Shown here in pieces: positions 8,663 to 17,002 of a stretch of 64,000 nt of DNA. The stretch comes from Paracoccaceae bacterium (GTDB lineage Bacteria > Pseudomonadota > Alphaproteobacteria > Rhodobacterales > Rhodobacteraceae). The notes beneath the pieces are model-generated. The model worked only from the letters and a program-made list of their open reading frames with translations. It was not told the DNA's origin and searched no databases. The DNA is taken from contig SDAL01000004.1 of NCBI GenBank assembly GCA_004153385.1, forward strand, positions 124,001 to 188,000, in the 5' to 3' direction. Each line of letters begins with the position of its first letter. Positions within the stretch are counted from its first letter, which is position 1. The position numbers were made by a program, and so were the translations under genes.

Positions 8663-9303
8663 GGCCCGCAAGCCGCCGTCGGCTGATCGTGGAAATGGGG
8701 GCCGTCTTCGTGGCGGCCCCCATGCTGATGGCGTTCATCGCGACGCCGGGGCAGCTGTTTCCCTCTATCCTGCCGCTTCTGGGGCTCGGGCTGGTCCTGC
8801 TGCACTGGACACCCGGCTTCAGGTGGTCTTCCATCTTTGATGGCTGGCGCAAAACGCGCGTCCCGCTCATCGCGGCCGCCGGGCTGGCGACGCTCCTCGC
8901 GGGCTGGATTGCGATCGGGTGGCTGCAACCCTGGGCGACATTCTGGCTCTGGCGCGAAGAACGGAGCGTGTTCTGGGGCCTGTTTCTGGCCTACCCGCTG
9001 CTGTCGGCCTTGCCGCAGGAGCTCATCTACCGGACGCTTTTCTTTCAACGCTATGGCGCGATCCTGCCGGAGGGGCCCCGTGCCATCGTCCTGAATGCAA
9101 CGCTCTTTGCGCTCGCGCATCTGATGTTCTGGAACTGGGTGGTTCTGTGCGTGTCGTTCGTGGGCGGGCTTCTGTTCGCCCGGTCCTACCGCCAGCGCGG
9201 CCTGCTCGAGGCCTGGATGCTGCATGGCCTGACGGGGTTCGTGCTCTTTGCCGTTGGCGTCGGCTGGTATTTCACGCCAGAGGCGTCGGCCCGTCCGTTC
9301 TGA
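8650..9303 (+). CDS. CPBP family intramembrane metalloprotease-like protein
   Basis: A 217-residue multi-pass membrane protein of the CPBP (CaaX protease and bacteriocin-processing, Abi) family. Motif 1 reads QELIYRTLFFQR (EExxxR in most members; the first Glu is Gln here). Motif 2 is LFALAHLMFWNW, with the metal-ligand His, and motif 3 near the C-terminus includes MLHGLTGF. About five to six hydrophobic helices. The Gln substitution could mean altered or lost protease activity. The start overlaps the NmrA gene by 13 bp, so it belongs to the same operon. Confidence 0.8.
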   Translation: MARLRPASRRRLIVEMGAVFVAAPMLMAFIATPGQLFPSILPLLGLGLVLLHWTPGFRWSSIFDGWRKTRVPLIAAAGLATLLAGWIAIGWLQPWATFWLWREERSVFWGLFLAYPLLSALPQELIYRTLFFQRYGAILPEGPRAIVLNATLFALAHLMFWNWVVLCVSFVGGLLFARSYRQRGLLEAWMLHGLTGFVLFAVGVGWYFTPEASARPF

Positions 9304-9336
9304 CCCTTCCCGCTCTCTCTTCAAAAGATCCAACAC

Positions 9337-9738
9337 ATGCTCACATCATTCCTTGATATCAATTGGCTCGCCGTGCTTGCCGGTGTCATCGTCTTCTTCC
9401 TGCTGGGGGGGCTGTGGTTCCAGTTTGTCGTGGGCAAGGCCTATGAGGCCGCTCTGGGCGTGGCACAAAAGGAGGGCCTGCTCTCGCTTGCGGGACCGCT
9501 CGGGTGTCTTTGCGTCATCACGATCGCAAACGCCTGGCTGATGGCTGCCCTTGGGCTGGAAGGCCTGCAGGCGACCGCCGGGTTCGGCCTGATTGTCGGC
9601 TTGGGATACCTCCTGCCCATGACGCTGAACATCGCAATCAACCCGCTTTTCCCCCGACCGTTCTACTACACCGCCCTCAATGCGCCGTTCTTCATCGGCG
9701 GCTCGGTCTTGAGCTGTGTTGTCATAAGGCTCATCTGA
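9337..9738 (+). CDS. DUF1761 family membrane protein
   Basis: A 133-residue protein with four hydrophobic segments. The N-terminus INWLAVLAGVIVFFLLGGLW with a following WF and late YYTALNAPFFIGGS match DUF1761, a small inner-membrane family of unknown function. It lies 33 bp after the CPBP gene and is the last member of the operon. No terminator was found; the decayed IS region begins after it. Confidence 0.8.
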   Translation: MLTSFLDINWLAVLAGVIVFFLLGGLWFQFVVGKAYEAALGVAQKEGLLSLAGPLGCLCVITIANAWLMAALGLEGLQATAGFGLIVGLGYLLPMTLNIAINPLFPRPFYYTALNAPFFIGGSVLSCVVIRLI

Positions 9739-10062
9739 CACGCGCTGAAGCAGCGCCAGCCTTCCGATTGATCCGGGCCGATCGCATCCTGTCCTGCGCG
9801 CAATATCGAAAACGCGAAGCCCTTTATGAAGACCCATTCCGGGCGCCGAGCGGGCGTGCGGCGATGCCGAAGAAAGCTTGATCTTAGTCTGCTTCGAAAG
9901 CCGGTTCGTTTTATTTGAATGATCCGATTGCCACTGCAGCGGAGGGCAGCTTCAAAGGCGGAAAATTCAGATTGCAGCGGACGGGTGCATTTCACCGCTA
10001 ATAGCGACTGCACTCTACATCTTGATGGAGGTCATTCGATCTCTGCTCCGCGAGATCGTCCC
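9739..10062. other. Intergenic, no supported gene
   Basis: Open frames on both strands are short, without a ribosome binding site or family resemblance. The stretch borders two IS remnants and is probably decayed sequence. Confidence 0.4.
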
Positions 10063-10347
10063 TCAGCCACGCGAAATGGCGTACACGTCCACGCGATTTA
10101 GCCTAAAAGCCTCGACCAGGGAGGACATAGTTGCCCGCAGATTTCCACCCTCTTCACGACCGATAAGAAGGCTGCCTTTGCACTGCAGGATGATCGGCTT
10201 GAGGTGACATTCAACTGGATAGGTATCGAGGTCTATATATCCTTTTCTCAAGGAACACGTCAGCCAACCCCATCGTTCAAGCCCACAATGACTGGCCTTT
10301 CCGCGGCTGTTTGTTTGAGCCATCGAGCAGCGCGTTTCCCTCCGCAC
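10063..10347 (-). pseudogene. IS66-family transposase, C-terminal remnant
   Basis: The minus-strand translation contains WLTCSLRKGYIDLDTYPVEC, then HLKPIILQCKGSLLIGREEG and TMSSLVEAFRLNRVDVYA. This corresponds to the IS66 transposase end (typically ...DGRIEIDNNxVERxIRPIALxRKNxLFAGxxxGG...SLIETxKLNGVDPxAYL). The aspartate/glutamate of the VE(R) block is kept, but Cys and His replace usual residues and the frame is short. Only the last about 85 codons survive; no orfA/orfB or ends are seen. Confidence 0.55.
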
Positions 10348-10537
10348 CCCCCCCCCTTTTCAATGAGGCCCAGCCGTAGAGTGCAGGCGGCTGTTTCCCA
10401 TTTGATGGCAGATGACATGCCGCCGATGGACAAATTGGGTCGCTCATTGTTGTGAGGCCGGCGCCATTTCGTTGCTTGGTCGTGTGACCCCGCATGGTTT
10501 CAACGATGAATTGTCCAAGCCATTCGCCGCGAATTGT

Positions 10538-10844
10538 CTACGGCTGGCCGCACCATTCAATGATCTGGTTTAGGCTTCTGACAACTCTCTTTGCGGGCAG
10601 TGAAACGTCCAATTCGATGCAAAGGCCCCCACGATCAAAGGCATCCAGAGCGCCTATCCGCCAGCTGATCAGGCACAGCCAGAGGCTGCGGCTTGTCGCG
10701 CTGCAATCGTTTCTTGGGCTTGATACGCAGGTTTGCCTCCAGTTCGCCGTAGATCCGCTTGTGGTTGCACCTGTGGCATTGGACGTCGCACAGATACGCA
10801 ATGCATAGCCCGATGCCCCGCGCCACGTGGCCGCTTTCACTCAC
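10538..10844 (-). pseudogene. IS3-family OrfB transposase remnant, frameshifted
   Basis: Two minus-strand frames give consecutive OrfB blocks. First comes NHKRIYGELEANLRIKPKKR with LAVPDQLADRR (within 10635-10844). Then, after a frame change and a deletion, comes GGLCIELDVSLPAKRVVRSL with NQIIEWCGQP (10538-10640). Intact IS3-family proteins read NHKRVYR...LELNLRIKPRKR...LADGR...REGLGIEVDFSLPAERVIR...QIIEWRGKP. The stretch that should hold the first catalytic Asp is lost. Dead fragment next to the polysaccharide locus. Confidence 0.6.
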
Positions 10845-10925
10845 CCCTCAAGCTTGACACAGACCAATGTCAGATCGCGTGTGTCTCGCTACAACCGGTG
10901 GGGCCGGTCGCAGACAGGCCGGATA

Positions 10926-11747
10926 TCAGCGTTTGGCCGCCCAGCTTACCGATTCATGCTGGCGGGTATAGAATTCGCCCATCAACCCGAGCATCAGCAA
11001 AGACAGGCCGACATAAAGCGCATAAGGCCACGACGAGAAATGCGGGTCATAGTTGATAAAGGTGAAACCGCGTGCCTGATCTATTGTATGAAACAGCGGA
11101 TTCCAGCTGAACAATACCAGCAATTTATGGGGGAGTGTATTGGCCAGAAACATCTTTCCGGACGTGATCATATTGGCGCGCATATACACGCTTTGGACCA
11201 CCCCCACCACACCGGGTGCCCATGGTTTCAATGCCAAAAACACCATACCGATAGCCACGCCGGTGAACCAGCTTAGAAGGACCATGCCCAGGGCGCCCAC
11301 CCAATTGTAAATCTCGATCGGGGTGAAGGCGGCATGATACACATACAGCACCAATAGCATCGACAACATCTGGATGTAGAGCGCACTGAGCGCGCCTGCC
11401 GAGATTGCGATTGCTGTCGTCATCGGGGCGTGTTTCATCATGGCCGATGTGGCCCCGTCAGCGCCTGCGACCGCACTCATGGCTTTGTTATGCGTCATGA
11501 ACATGAACACACCGCTCATCACATACAAAAGGAAATCTCCCCGCACCGCCACCGTGCGCAGTCCCAATATGGTGAACATCAGGTAGAAAATAGTGACCAG
11601 CATGACGGATTGCACAAGATTGAGCAAAAGCGCGATCACCGCATTGCCATGCGCCATACGCACCTGACGCACGGCTGCATGATAGATCAGCTCCAGAATG
11701 CTGAAACTAGATCCGATGGTAGAGTTACTCTTGCGCGCCTTGAACAT
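10926..11747 (-). CDS. ABC-2 type polysaccharide export permease
   Basis: Inner-membrane component of a capsule/O-antigen ABC exporter (KpsM/Wzm type): 273 residues with about six hydrophobic segments. It has an N-terminal amphipathic start (ILELIYHAAVRQVRMAHGNA) and a late SWNPLFHTIDQARGFTFINY, the typical 'NP..H..E..R' region of polysaccharide permeases. The ATG at 11747 is preferred to a TTG at 11774. The partner ATPase (KpsT/Wzt) is not next to it: upstream is divergent cysQ and downstream is an IS graveyard. Its partner is therefore elsewhere or was lost. Shares a promoter region with the cysQ-kdsB operon. Confidence 0.8.
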   Translation of the reverse strand: MFKARKSNSTIGSSFSILELIYHAAVRQVRMAHGNAVIALLLNLVQSVMLVTIFYLMFTILGLRTVAVRGDFLLYVMSGVFMFMTHNKAMSAVAGADGATSAMMKHAPMTTAIAISAGALSALYIQMLSMLLVLYVYHAAFTPIEIYNWVGALGMVLLSWFTGVAIGMVFLALKPWAPGVVGVVQSVYMRANMITSGKMFLANTLPHKLLVLFSWNPLFHTIDQARGFTFINYDPHFSSWPYALYVGLSLLMLGLMGEFYTRQHESVSWAAKR

Positions 11748-11872
11748 GAAAGAGAATGTGCCCCGACTAAACAATTACACAGTAGAAAACTTGCCGTTTG
11801 ACAAATTGACTACCATAACTAGCACCTGAGAGCACATTAAACTTGGCCATACACGGCTTGATTGGAGATAAA

Positions 11873-12667
11873 ATGGATTTTGAAAAACTTGTGCCCATCA
11901 TGCGGCGTCTGGCGCTCGAGGCCGGTGACAAGATCATGGAAATTTACGATGGTCCTGATTTCGAGATCAAATCCAAGTCCGACGACAGCCCCGTGACCGC
12001 AGCCGACGAAGCCGCCGATGCGATCATCTCCGACGGTCTGCGCACCGCGTTTCCCGATGTTGCTCTGGTCACCGAGGAACAAGCCGCCAGCCACACACAG
12101 ACCGCATCGAGTTTCTTGATTGTGGACCCGCTGGACGGAACAAAAGAATTCATCAAGCGCCGTGGCGAGTTTACCGTCAACATCGCCTATGTCGAAAACG
12201 GTGTGCCGAAAGCCGGCATCGTGTATGCGCCTGCCATTAAACGCCTTTTCTATACGCTGGCCGATGGCCGCTCGGTCGAGGAAAAAGGTGCATTTGCCAA
12301 AGACGCTCCGGGTGAATTGTCGCCGATAACTGTGTCAACGCCTGACAATCGCGCGCTGATGGTGGTTGCATCCAAATCGCACCGCGATGCCGCGACCGAT
12401 GACTACATCGCACAATATGGCGTGAAAGACATGACCTCGGCCGGATCTTCGCTGAAATTCTGCCTTGTGGCGACGGGCGAGGCCGATCTTTATCCGCGAC
12501 TGGGCCCGACCATGGAATGGGACACCGCCGCAGGCGATGCTGTTTTGCGCGGCGCAGGCGGGGAAATGGTCTTTTTCGAGGATCACAAAACCTTCACCTA
12601 TGGCAAGCCAGATTTCCGCAACCCGTTCTTCATTGCCTACGCCCCGGGCGTTTTGTTGGTAAAGTAA
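11873..12667 (+). CDS. cysQ: 3'(2'),5'-bisphosphate nucleotidase
   Basis: Magnesium-dependent phosphatase that hydrolyses 3'-phosphoadenosine 5'-phosphate (PAP) to AMP and phosphate, removing the product of sulfotransferase and PAPS reductase reactions. 264 residues with inositol-monophosphatase fold signatures: DSPVTAADEAAD, VTEE, metal-binding DPLDGTKEFIKRRGEFTVNI, SAGSSLKFC and the C-terminal motif EWDTAAGDAVL. The ATG at 11873 follows GGAGATA. Its stop overlaps the kdsB start. Placement in a cluster with a sulfotransferase suggests it serves glycan sulfation, besides any role in sulfur assimilation. Confidence 0.93.
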   Translation: MDFEKLVPIMRRLALEAGDKIMEIYDGPDFEIKSKSDDSPVTAADEAADAIISDGLRTAFPDVALVTEEQAASHTQTASSFLIVDPLDGTKEFIKRRGEFTVNIAYVENGVPKAGIVYAPAIKRLFYTLADGRSVEEKGAFAKDAPGELSPITVSTPDNRALMVVASKSHRDAATDDYIAQYGVKDMTSAGSSLKFCLVATGEADLYPRLGPTMEWDTAAGDAVLRGAGGEMVFFEDHKTFTYGKPDFRNPFFIAYAPGVLLVK

Positions 12668-13464
12668 TGTCAGTTCTGATCGTAATTCCGGCGCGTTATG
12701 CTTCAACCCGCTATCCCGCCAAGCCGCTTGTCGGGTTGAGAGGGGCCGGCGGCACGTCAAAAACCCTGATCCAGCGCAGCTGGGATGCGGCCATGTCGGT
12801 GGAGGGCGATCTGCGGGTGGTCGTGGCCACCGATGATGCGCGCATCGCCACGCACGCCGAAGGCTTCGGCGCCGAGGTGGTAATGACATCGCCGGAGTGC
12901 AAGAACGGCACTGAACGCTGCGCGCAAGCCCATGAAAACTTGGGCGGCGGGTTCGAGTATATCGTGAACCTGCAGGGCGATGCGCCGTTGACGCCACCGT
13001 GGTTTATCAGCGCGCTCATCGATGGGATCAAAGGCTCTGATGCCGATCTGGCGACCCCTGTTTTGCGATGCGAAGGGGCGATGCTGCACGCGCTGAAAGA
13101 GGACCGCAAACAGGGGCGGGTCGGCGGCACAACAGCCGTGTTCAATGCCGAAGGACATGCGCTTTATTTCTCCAAAGAGGTCGTTCCTTTCACCTCCGAA
13201 AACTATGGTGCCGATGTTCCGACGCCGGTGTTCCACCATGTAGGCGCCTATGCCTACAAGGCCGGCTCTCTTGCGCAATATCCCTCGTGGACAACGGGTC
13301 CGCTTGAAACGTTGGAGGGGCTGGAGCAACTGCGGTTTTTAGAAAATGGCCACGATATTTTATGTGTCGAGGTCGAGGCACGGGGCCGGCAGTTCTGGGA
13401 ATTGAACAACCCTTCCGATGTCCCGAAGATCGAGGCGATGATGGCGCAAATGGGGCTCGACTAG
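12667..13464 (+). CDS. kdsB: 3-deoxy-manno-octulosonate cytidylyltransferase
   Basis: Cytosolic enzyme that activates Kdo with CTP to CMP-Kdo, the donor for lipid A core or for Kdo linkers of ABC-exported capsules. 265 residues. Motifs seen: VIPARYASTRYPAKPL at the N-terminus (nucleotide-binding), VATDD, GTERCAQA, NLQGDAPLTPPW (family NLQGDEP with Glu replaced by Ala), and HVGAYAYKAGSL with ETLEGLEQLRFLENG near the end. The start overlaps the cysQ stop by one base (TAATG), so the two are coupled. Location beside a capsule permease suggests a capsule role; it could also be the only kdsB, serving LPS. Confidence 0.9.
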   Translation: MSVLIVIPARYASTRYPAKPLVGLRGAGGTSKTLIQRSWDAAMSVEGDLRVVVATDDARIATHAEGFGAEVVMTSPECKNGTERCAQAHENLGGGFEYIVNLQGDAPLTPPWFISALIDGIKGSDADLATPVLRCEGAMLHALKEDRKQGRVGGTTAVFNAEGHALYFSKEVVPFTSENYGADVPTPVFHHVGAYAYKAGSLAQYPSWTTGPLETLEGLEQLRFLENGHDILCVEVEARGRQFWELNNPSDVPKIEAMMAQMGLD

Positions 13465-13906
13465 ATCCCGCCACATCCGTACCGATCCGGTGCGCCCCTT
13501 GTCGTGATCGGCGGGGGCGCCTCCGCTTGGCGCTTTGATCAAAAACCAAGCCTACCAGCTTCGGCAAACCGATTCGTAAGGGCTGGTCTGATTCGGAAAT
13601 CCTGCCGCTCGGGCGTTCAACACCGTCCCCGCCCCTGCACCGCGTCATCAAGATGCATGCAAATCCTTTGATCGTATGTCGGGTTTTCTGGTATGCTTTT
13701 CGCGGGACACCGGCCAGAATTGAAATTTCGGGTCGCTTGACTCATTTTTTTAACGGGTTCTTCGTTTTTCATGTGAACCAAACCCGCCCCTTCGGCGTTA
13801 TTTCGCGCCCGCAGCATCGCCTGACTTGTCTCAGCTCCGCTTTCGGGCATAACATGTTTTTGATTGAATAGAGCCCTATAAACGCTTCCAACAATAAAGG
13901 TGCCTA
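13465..13906. other. Intergenic, AT-richer, nothing coding
   Basis: The 442-bp gap between kdsB and galU holds no convincing frame. It contains T-runs around 13746-13776 and AT-richer sequence just before galU that probably carries the galU promoter, but no clear -35/-10 pair can be assigned. Confidence 0.4.
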
Positions 13907-14812
13907 ATGACACGTAAGGTCACGAAAGCGGTCTTCCCCGTTGCCGGTCTGGGAACACGTTTCCTACCCGCAACCAAATCCATTCCTAAAGAAATTCTCA
14001 CGCTTGTGGACCGTCCGCTGATCCAATACGCGATTGACGAGGCCCGTGCCGCCGGCATTACCGAATTCATTTTCGTTACCTCGCGCGGGAAATCCGCACT
14101 CGAAGATTACTTCGATGACGCGCCCGAACTGGACGCCTCGCTGCGCCGCAAAAACAAGACCAGCATCCTTGAAGAGCTTGAGAAAACCAACATGCCGTCG
14201 GGTGCGATTGCCTATGTCCGCCAGCGGCGTGCACTGGGTCTGGGCCACGCTGTATGGTGCGCGCGCCGGATGATCGGCGACGAGCCCTTTGCCGTTATCC
14301 TGACCGACGATGTCATTGCAGCCGACAAGCCCTGCCTGTCGCAGATGATCGAGGCCTATGAAGAAAATCCGGGCAACTACGTGGCCGCGATGGAAGTCCC
14401 GCAAGACAAGATCTCGTCCTATGGTGTACTGGATTGCGAAGCTGTGAAAGGCGACACCTACAAGGTCAACGGTATGGTTGAAAAACCCGATGCCGCTGAT
14501 GCGCCGTCAAATCTGGCCGTGATCGGTCGCTACATCCTGACGCCGGAAATCCTCGATAACATCGACCGCGCAATCGAAACCGAAACCACCGGTGCAGGCG
14601 GTGAATACCAGTTGACCGATGCGATTGCTGAAGAAATCGAAGCAGGCCATCCGGTCTACGGTTTCCGTTTCAAAGGCCAGCGTTACGACTGCGGCTCGAA
14701 AGCGGGCTTCTTGCAGGCCACCGTGGCCTTCGGTCTGGCACGCGACGATCTGAAAGACGAGTTCGCCGAGTATCTCAACGACGTGATCTCGATGCGCACG
14801 GCTGCGGAATAA
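13907..14812 (+). CDS. galU: UTP--glucose-1-phosphate uridylyltransferase
   Basis: Makes UDP-glucose from UTP and glucose 1-phosphate, a precursor for surface glycans. 301 residues, the usual GalU length. The N-terminus KAVFPVAGLGTRFLPATKSI is the nucleotidyltransferase signature with its KE pair after SIP. Further blocks are ALGLGHAVWCARRMIGDEPF, VILTDDVI, VEKP and GEYQLTDAI. An AAAGGTG ribosome binding site precedes the ATG. galE starts 3 bases after the stop, so the two genes form one unit supplying UDP-glucose and UDP-galactose to the glycosyltransferases downstream. Confidence 0.95.
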   Translation: MTRKVTKAVFPVAGLGTRFLPATKSIPKEILTLVDRPLIQYAIDEARAAGITEFIFVTSRGKSALEDYFDDAPELDASLRRKNKTSILEELEKTNMPSGAIAYVRQRRALGLGHAVWCARRMIGDEPFAVILTDDVIAADKPCLSQMIEAYEENPGNYVAAMEVPQDKISSYGVLDCEAVKGDTYKVNGMVEKPDAADAPSNLAVIGRYILTPEILDNIDRAIETETTGAGGEYQLTDAIAEEIEAGHPVYGFRFKGQRYDCGSKAGFLQATVAFGLARDDLKDEFAEYLNDVISMRTAAE

Positions 14813-14815
14813 CGC

Positions 14816-15802
14816 ATGGTCCAACATGTTTTGGTAACAGGAGGTGCGGGCTACGTTGGCTCGCACGCCTGTAAAGCCCTCAAGCGCGCGGGCTATGTGC
14901 CCGTGTGCTACGACAATCTTTCCACCGGGTGGCGCAACGCGGTGAAATTCGGTCCGCTTGAAGAAGGCGACCTCCATGACCGCGCCCGTCTGGACGAGGT
15001 CATCGCGCACTATAAACCCATCGCCATCATGCATTTTGCAGCGCTCTCGCTGGTTGGCGAGTCGATGAAGAACCCCTCGAAATACTGGGCGACCAATGTG
15101 AATTGCGCCCTCAATCTGATCGAGGCGGCAATTGATGCCGGGATCGACAAATTCGTATTTTCGTCGACCTGCGCGACATATGGCGATCAGGACGGGGTTG
15201 TGCTGGACGAGACCACACCGCAGTTTCCGATCAATGCCTATGGCGGCTCCAAACGGGCGATCGAGGATATGCTGCGCGACTTCGGTGCAAGCCACGGATT
15301 GCGTTCGGTGATTTTCCGCTATTTCAACGTGGCGGGCGCCGATCCCGAGGCCGAGGTGGGTGAACAGCACGTACCCGAAACCCATCTGATCCCGCTGATG
15401 CTGGATGCGATTGCCGGTAAACGCGCAGCGCTTACGGTGTTCGGCTCGGATTACGACACCGCGGACGGCACCTGTATCCGCGACTATGTGCATGTGTCCG
15501 ATCTGGTCGATGCGCATGTTCTGGGCCTGAAATGGCTCGAGGAGGGCAATCCGTCAGAGGTGTTCTGCCTAGGTACCGGCAACGGATTTTCGGTGCGTGA
15601 TGTGATTTCCCAATCGCGCAGCGTAACCAATCAGGAGGTTCCGATCATCGAAGGCGAACGCCGTCCTGGTGATGCGGTTGTTCTGGTTTCGGGCTCGGTG
15701 AAAGCCAAGGATGTTTTGGGATGGCAACCGCAACGGACTGATCTGGGCACGATGATCGGCGATGCATGGCGTTGGCATCAGGCCCCCGAATATGAGGCAT
15801 GA
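14816..15802 (+). CDS. galE: UDP-glucose 4-epimerase
   Basis: NAD-dependent extended short-chain dehydrogenase interconverting UDP-glucose and UDP-galactose in the cytosol. 328 residues. Motifs: VTGGAGYVGSHACKALKRAG (GxxGxxG), YDNLSTG, the serine triad block SSTCATYG, catalytic NAYGGSKRAIEDML (Tyr-x3-Lys), and FRYFNVAGA with IRDYVHVSDL. Follows galU by 3 bp. The next glycosyltransferase starts inside its last codons, which argues for one transcript and use of the nucleotide sugar in the same pathway. Confidence 0.93.
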   Translation: MVQHVLVTGGAGYVGSHACKALKRAGYVPVCYDNLSTGWRNAVKFGPLEEGDLHDRARLDEVIAHYKPIAIMHFAALSLVGESMKNPSKYWATNVNCALNLIEAAIDAGIDKFVFSSTCATYGDQDGVVLDETTPQFPINAYGGSKRAIEDMLRDFGASHGLRSVIFRYFNVAGADPEAEVGEQHVPETHLIPLMLDAIAGKRAALTVFGSDYDTADGTCIRDYVHVSDLVDAHVLGLKWLEEGNPSEVFCLGTGNGFSVRDVISQSRSVTNQEVPIIEGERRPGDAVVLVSGSVKAKDVLGWQPQRTDLGTMIGDAWRWHQAPEYEA

Positions 15803-16829
15803 CCCCTTAGGGGAGATGGACCATACCGGCGCAGGCGCAGCCTACAAGCTGCGCCTGAAACGCCAGATGCTGCTGTGGCGCGCCCTGCGTGCCCGACACG
15901 CACTGGACCGTATCTCGGACAGATCGGCTGCGATCGGCCGCAACGACATTCTTCTGTTTGCCACGATGCGCAACGAAGCCTTGCGTCTACCCTATTTTCT
16001 GGATCATTACCGCGCCCTTGGGGTAACGCATTTCCTGATTGTGGCAAATGACAGCACGGATGGTACGCTCGACCTGCTGCGCGAGGCACGCGATGTGTCG
16101 GTGTGGCAGACTGCAGGCAGTTATCGTGATGCACGCTTCGGTATGGATTGGATCAACTGGTTGCTTATGCGCCATGGATCAGGGCACTGGTGCCTGACGG
16201 TCGATGCCGACGAGCTATTTGTATATCCCGACCACCACACCCGAAAACTGGCCGAACTGACCCGATGGCTGGATCGGACGGGGGCACGTGCGATGGGTGC
16301 GGTGATGTTGGACATGTATCCCGAAGGGCCGCTTTCCGCCGCGCGGTATGACCCGGGCGACGATCCGATCAAGGCCCTGCCGTATTTTGATGCAGACGGC
16401 TATACGTGGGAATATCAACCCAAGTATCGCAATATCTCGATCCGTGGGGGCCCCCGCAAACGGGTGTTTTTCCATCATACGCCGGAGCACGCCCCGCATC
16501 TGCACAAGCTTCCATTGGTGCGCTGGCATTGGCGCTACGCGTATGTCAGCTCGATGCATATTGCCCTGCCGCGCAAGCTGAATACAGCGCTGGATATCCG
16601 CAACTCCCTGCCAAGCGGGGCCTTGCTACACACCAAATTTCTTGATGGTGCCTTGGATCGCGCCGCAGAAGAGCAACACCGTGGCGAGCACTTCACCCAC
16701 CGCGAGCGGTATGACAGCTATTATTCCGGTATCTTGCAAGATCCGGTCCTGAAACACTCCGGATCGCGACGTTACACCGGCACGGATGATTTACTACGCA
16801 CGGGTATTATCCGGCGCGGTCTTTGGTAA
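15792..16829 (+). CDS. Glycosyltransferase family 2 protein (Glyco_tranf_2_4 type)
   Basis: About 345 residues. The core reads LLFATMRNEALRLPYFLDHY, then GVTHFLIVANDSTDGTLDLL and the DxD-like LTVDADELFVYP, as in the Glyco_tranf_2_4 group of GT2/GT92-like transferases. No transmembrane helix is visible, so it probably acts at the cytosolic membrane face. The start is placed at 15792, overlapping galE by 11 bp. An ATG at 15816 has AGGGGAG directly before it but with almost no spacing. Clearly paralogous to the gene at 17003. Sugar specificity unknown; UDP-glucose or UDP-galactose is plausible from the operon. Confidence 0.8.
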   Translation: MRHDPLGEMDHTGAGAAYKLRLKRQMLLWRALRARHALDRISDRSAAIGRNDILLFATMRNEALRLPYFLDHYRALGVTHFLIVANDSTDGTLDLLREARDVSVWQTAGSYRDARFGMDWINWLLMRHGSGHWCLTVDADELFVYPDHHTRKLAELTRWLDRTGARAMGAVMLDMYPEGPLSAARYDPGDDPIKALPYFDADGYTWEYQPKYRNISIRGGPRKRVFFHHTPEHAPHLHKLPLVRWHWRYAYVSSMHIALPRKLNTALDIRNSLPSGALLHTKFLDGALDRAAEEQHRGEHFTHRERYDSYYSGILQDPVLKHSGSRRYTGTDDLLRTGIIRRGLW

Positions 16830-16867
16830 GCAAACAATATGACGCAAATTAAAAAATTATAATCGTC

Positions 16868-16892
16868 ATATTAAAATATCGCATTTTAATAT
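16868..16892. repeat. Perfect AT-rich inverted repeat
   Basis: ATATTAAAAT at 16868-16877 and ATTTTAATAT at 16883-16892 are perfect 10-bp arms with a 5-bp spacer ATCGC. It lies in the strikingly AT-rich 173-bp gap between the two GT2 genes. There is no T-run after it, so it looks like a regulator or nucleoid-protein site more than a terminator. Confidence 0.5.
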
Positions 16893-17002
16893 TAATTTAA
16901 ATTAGGATTGCATTGCCCCCTTCCAAGAGGCGAAATAAAACGCATTATATCGCTTGGCTCATGTGCGATTAAAAATGCCTAATCTTCGGGAGGATCACTG
17001 CG

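Noticed and set aside
10252-10277. An exact GGAAC-N17-CGTT match on the plus strand
   Set aside because: It lies inside the IS66 remnant with no intact rightward gene downstream until 11873, so it is most likely a chance match.
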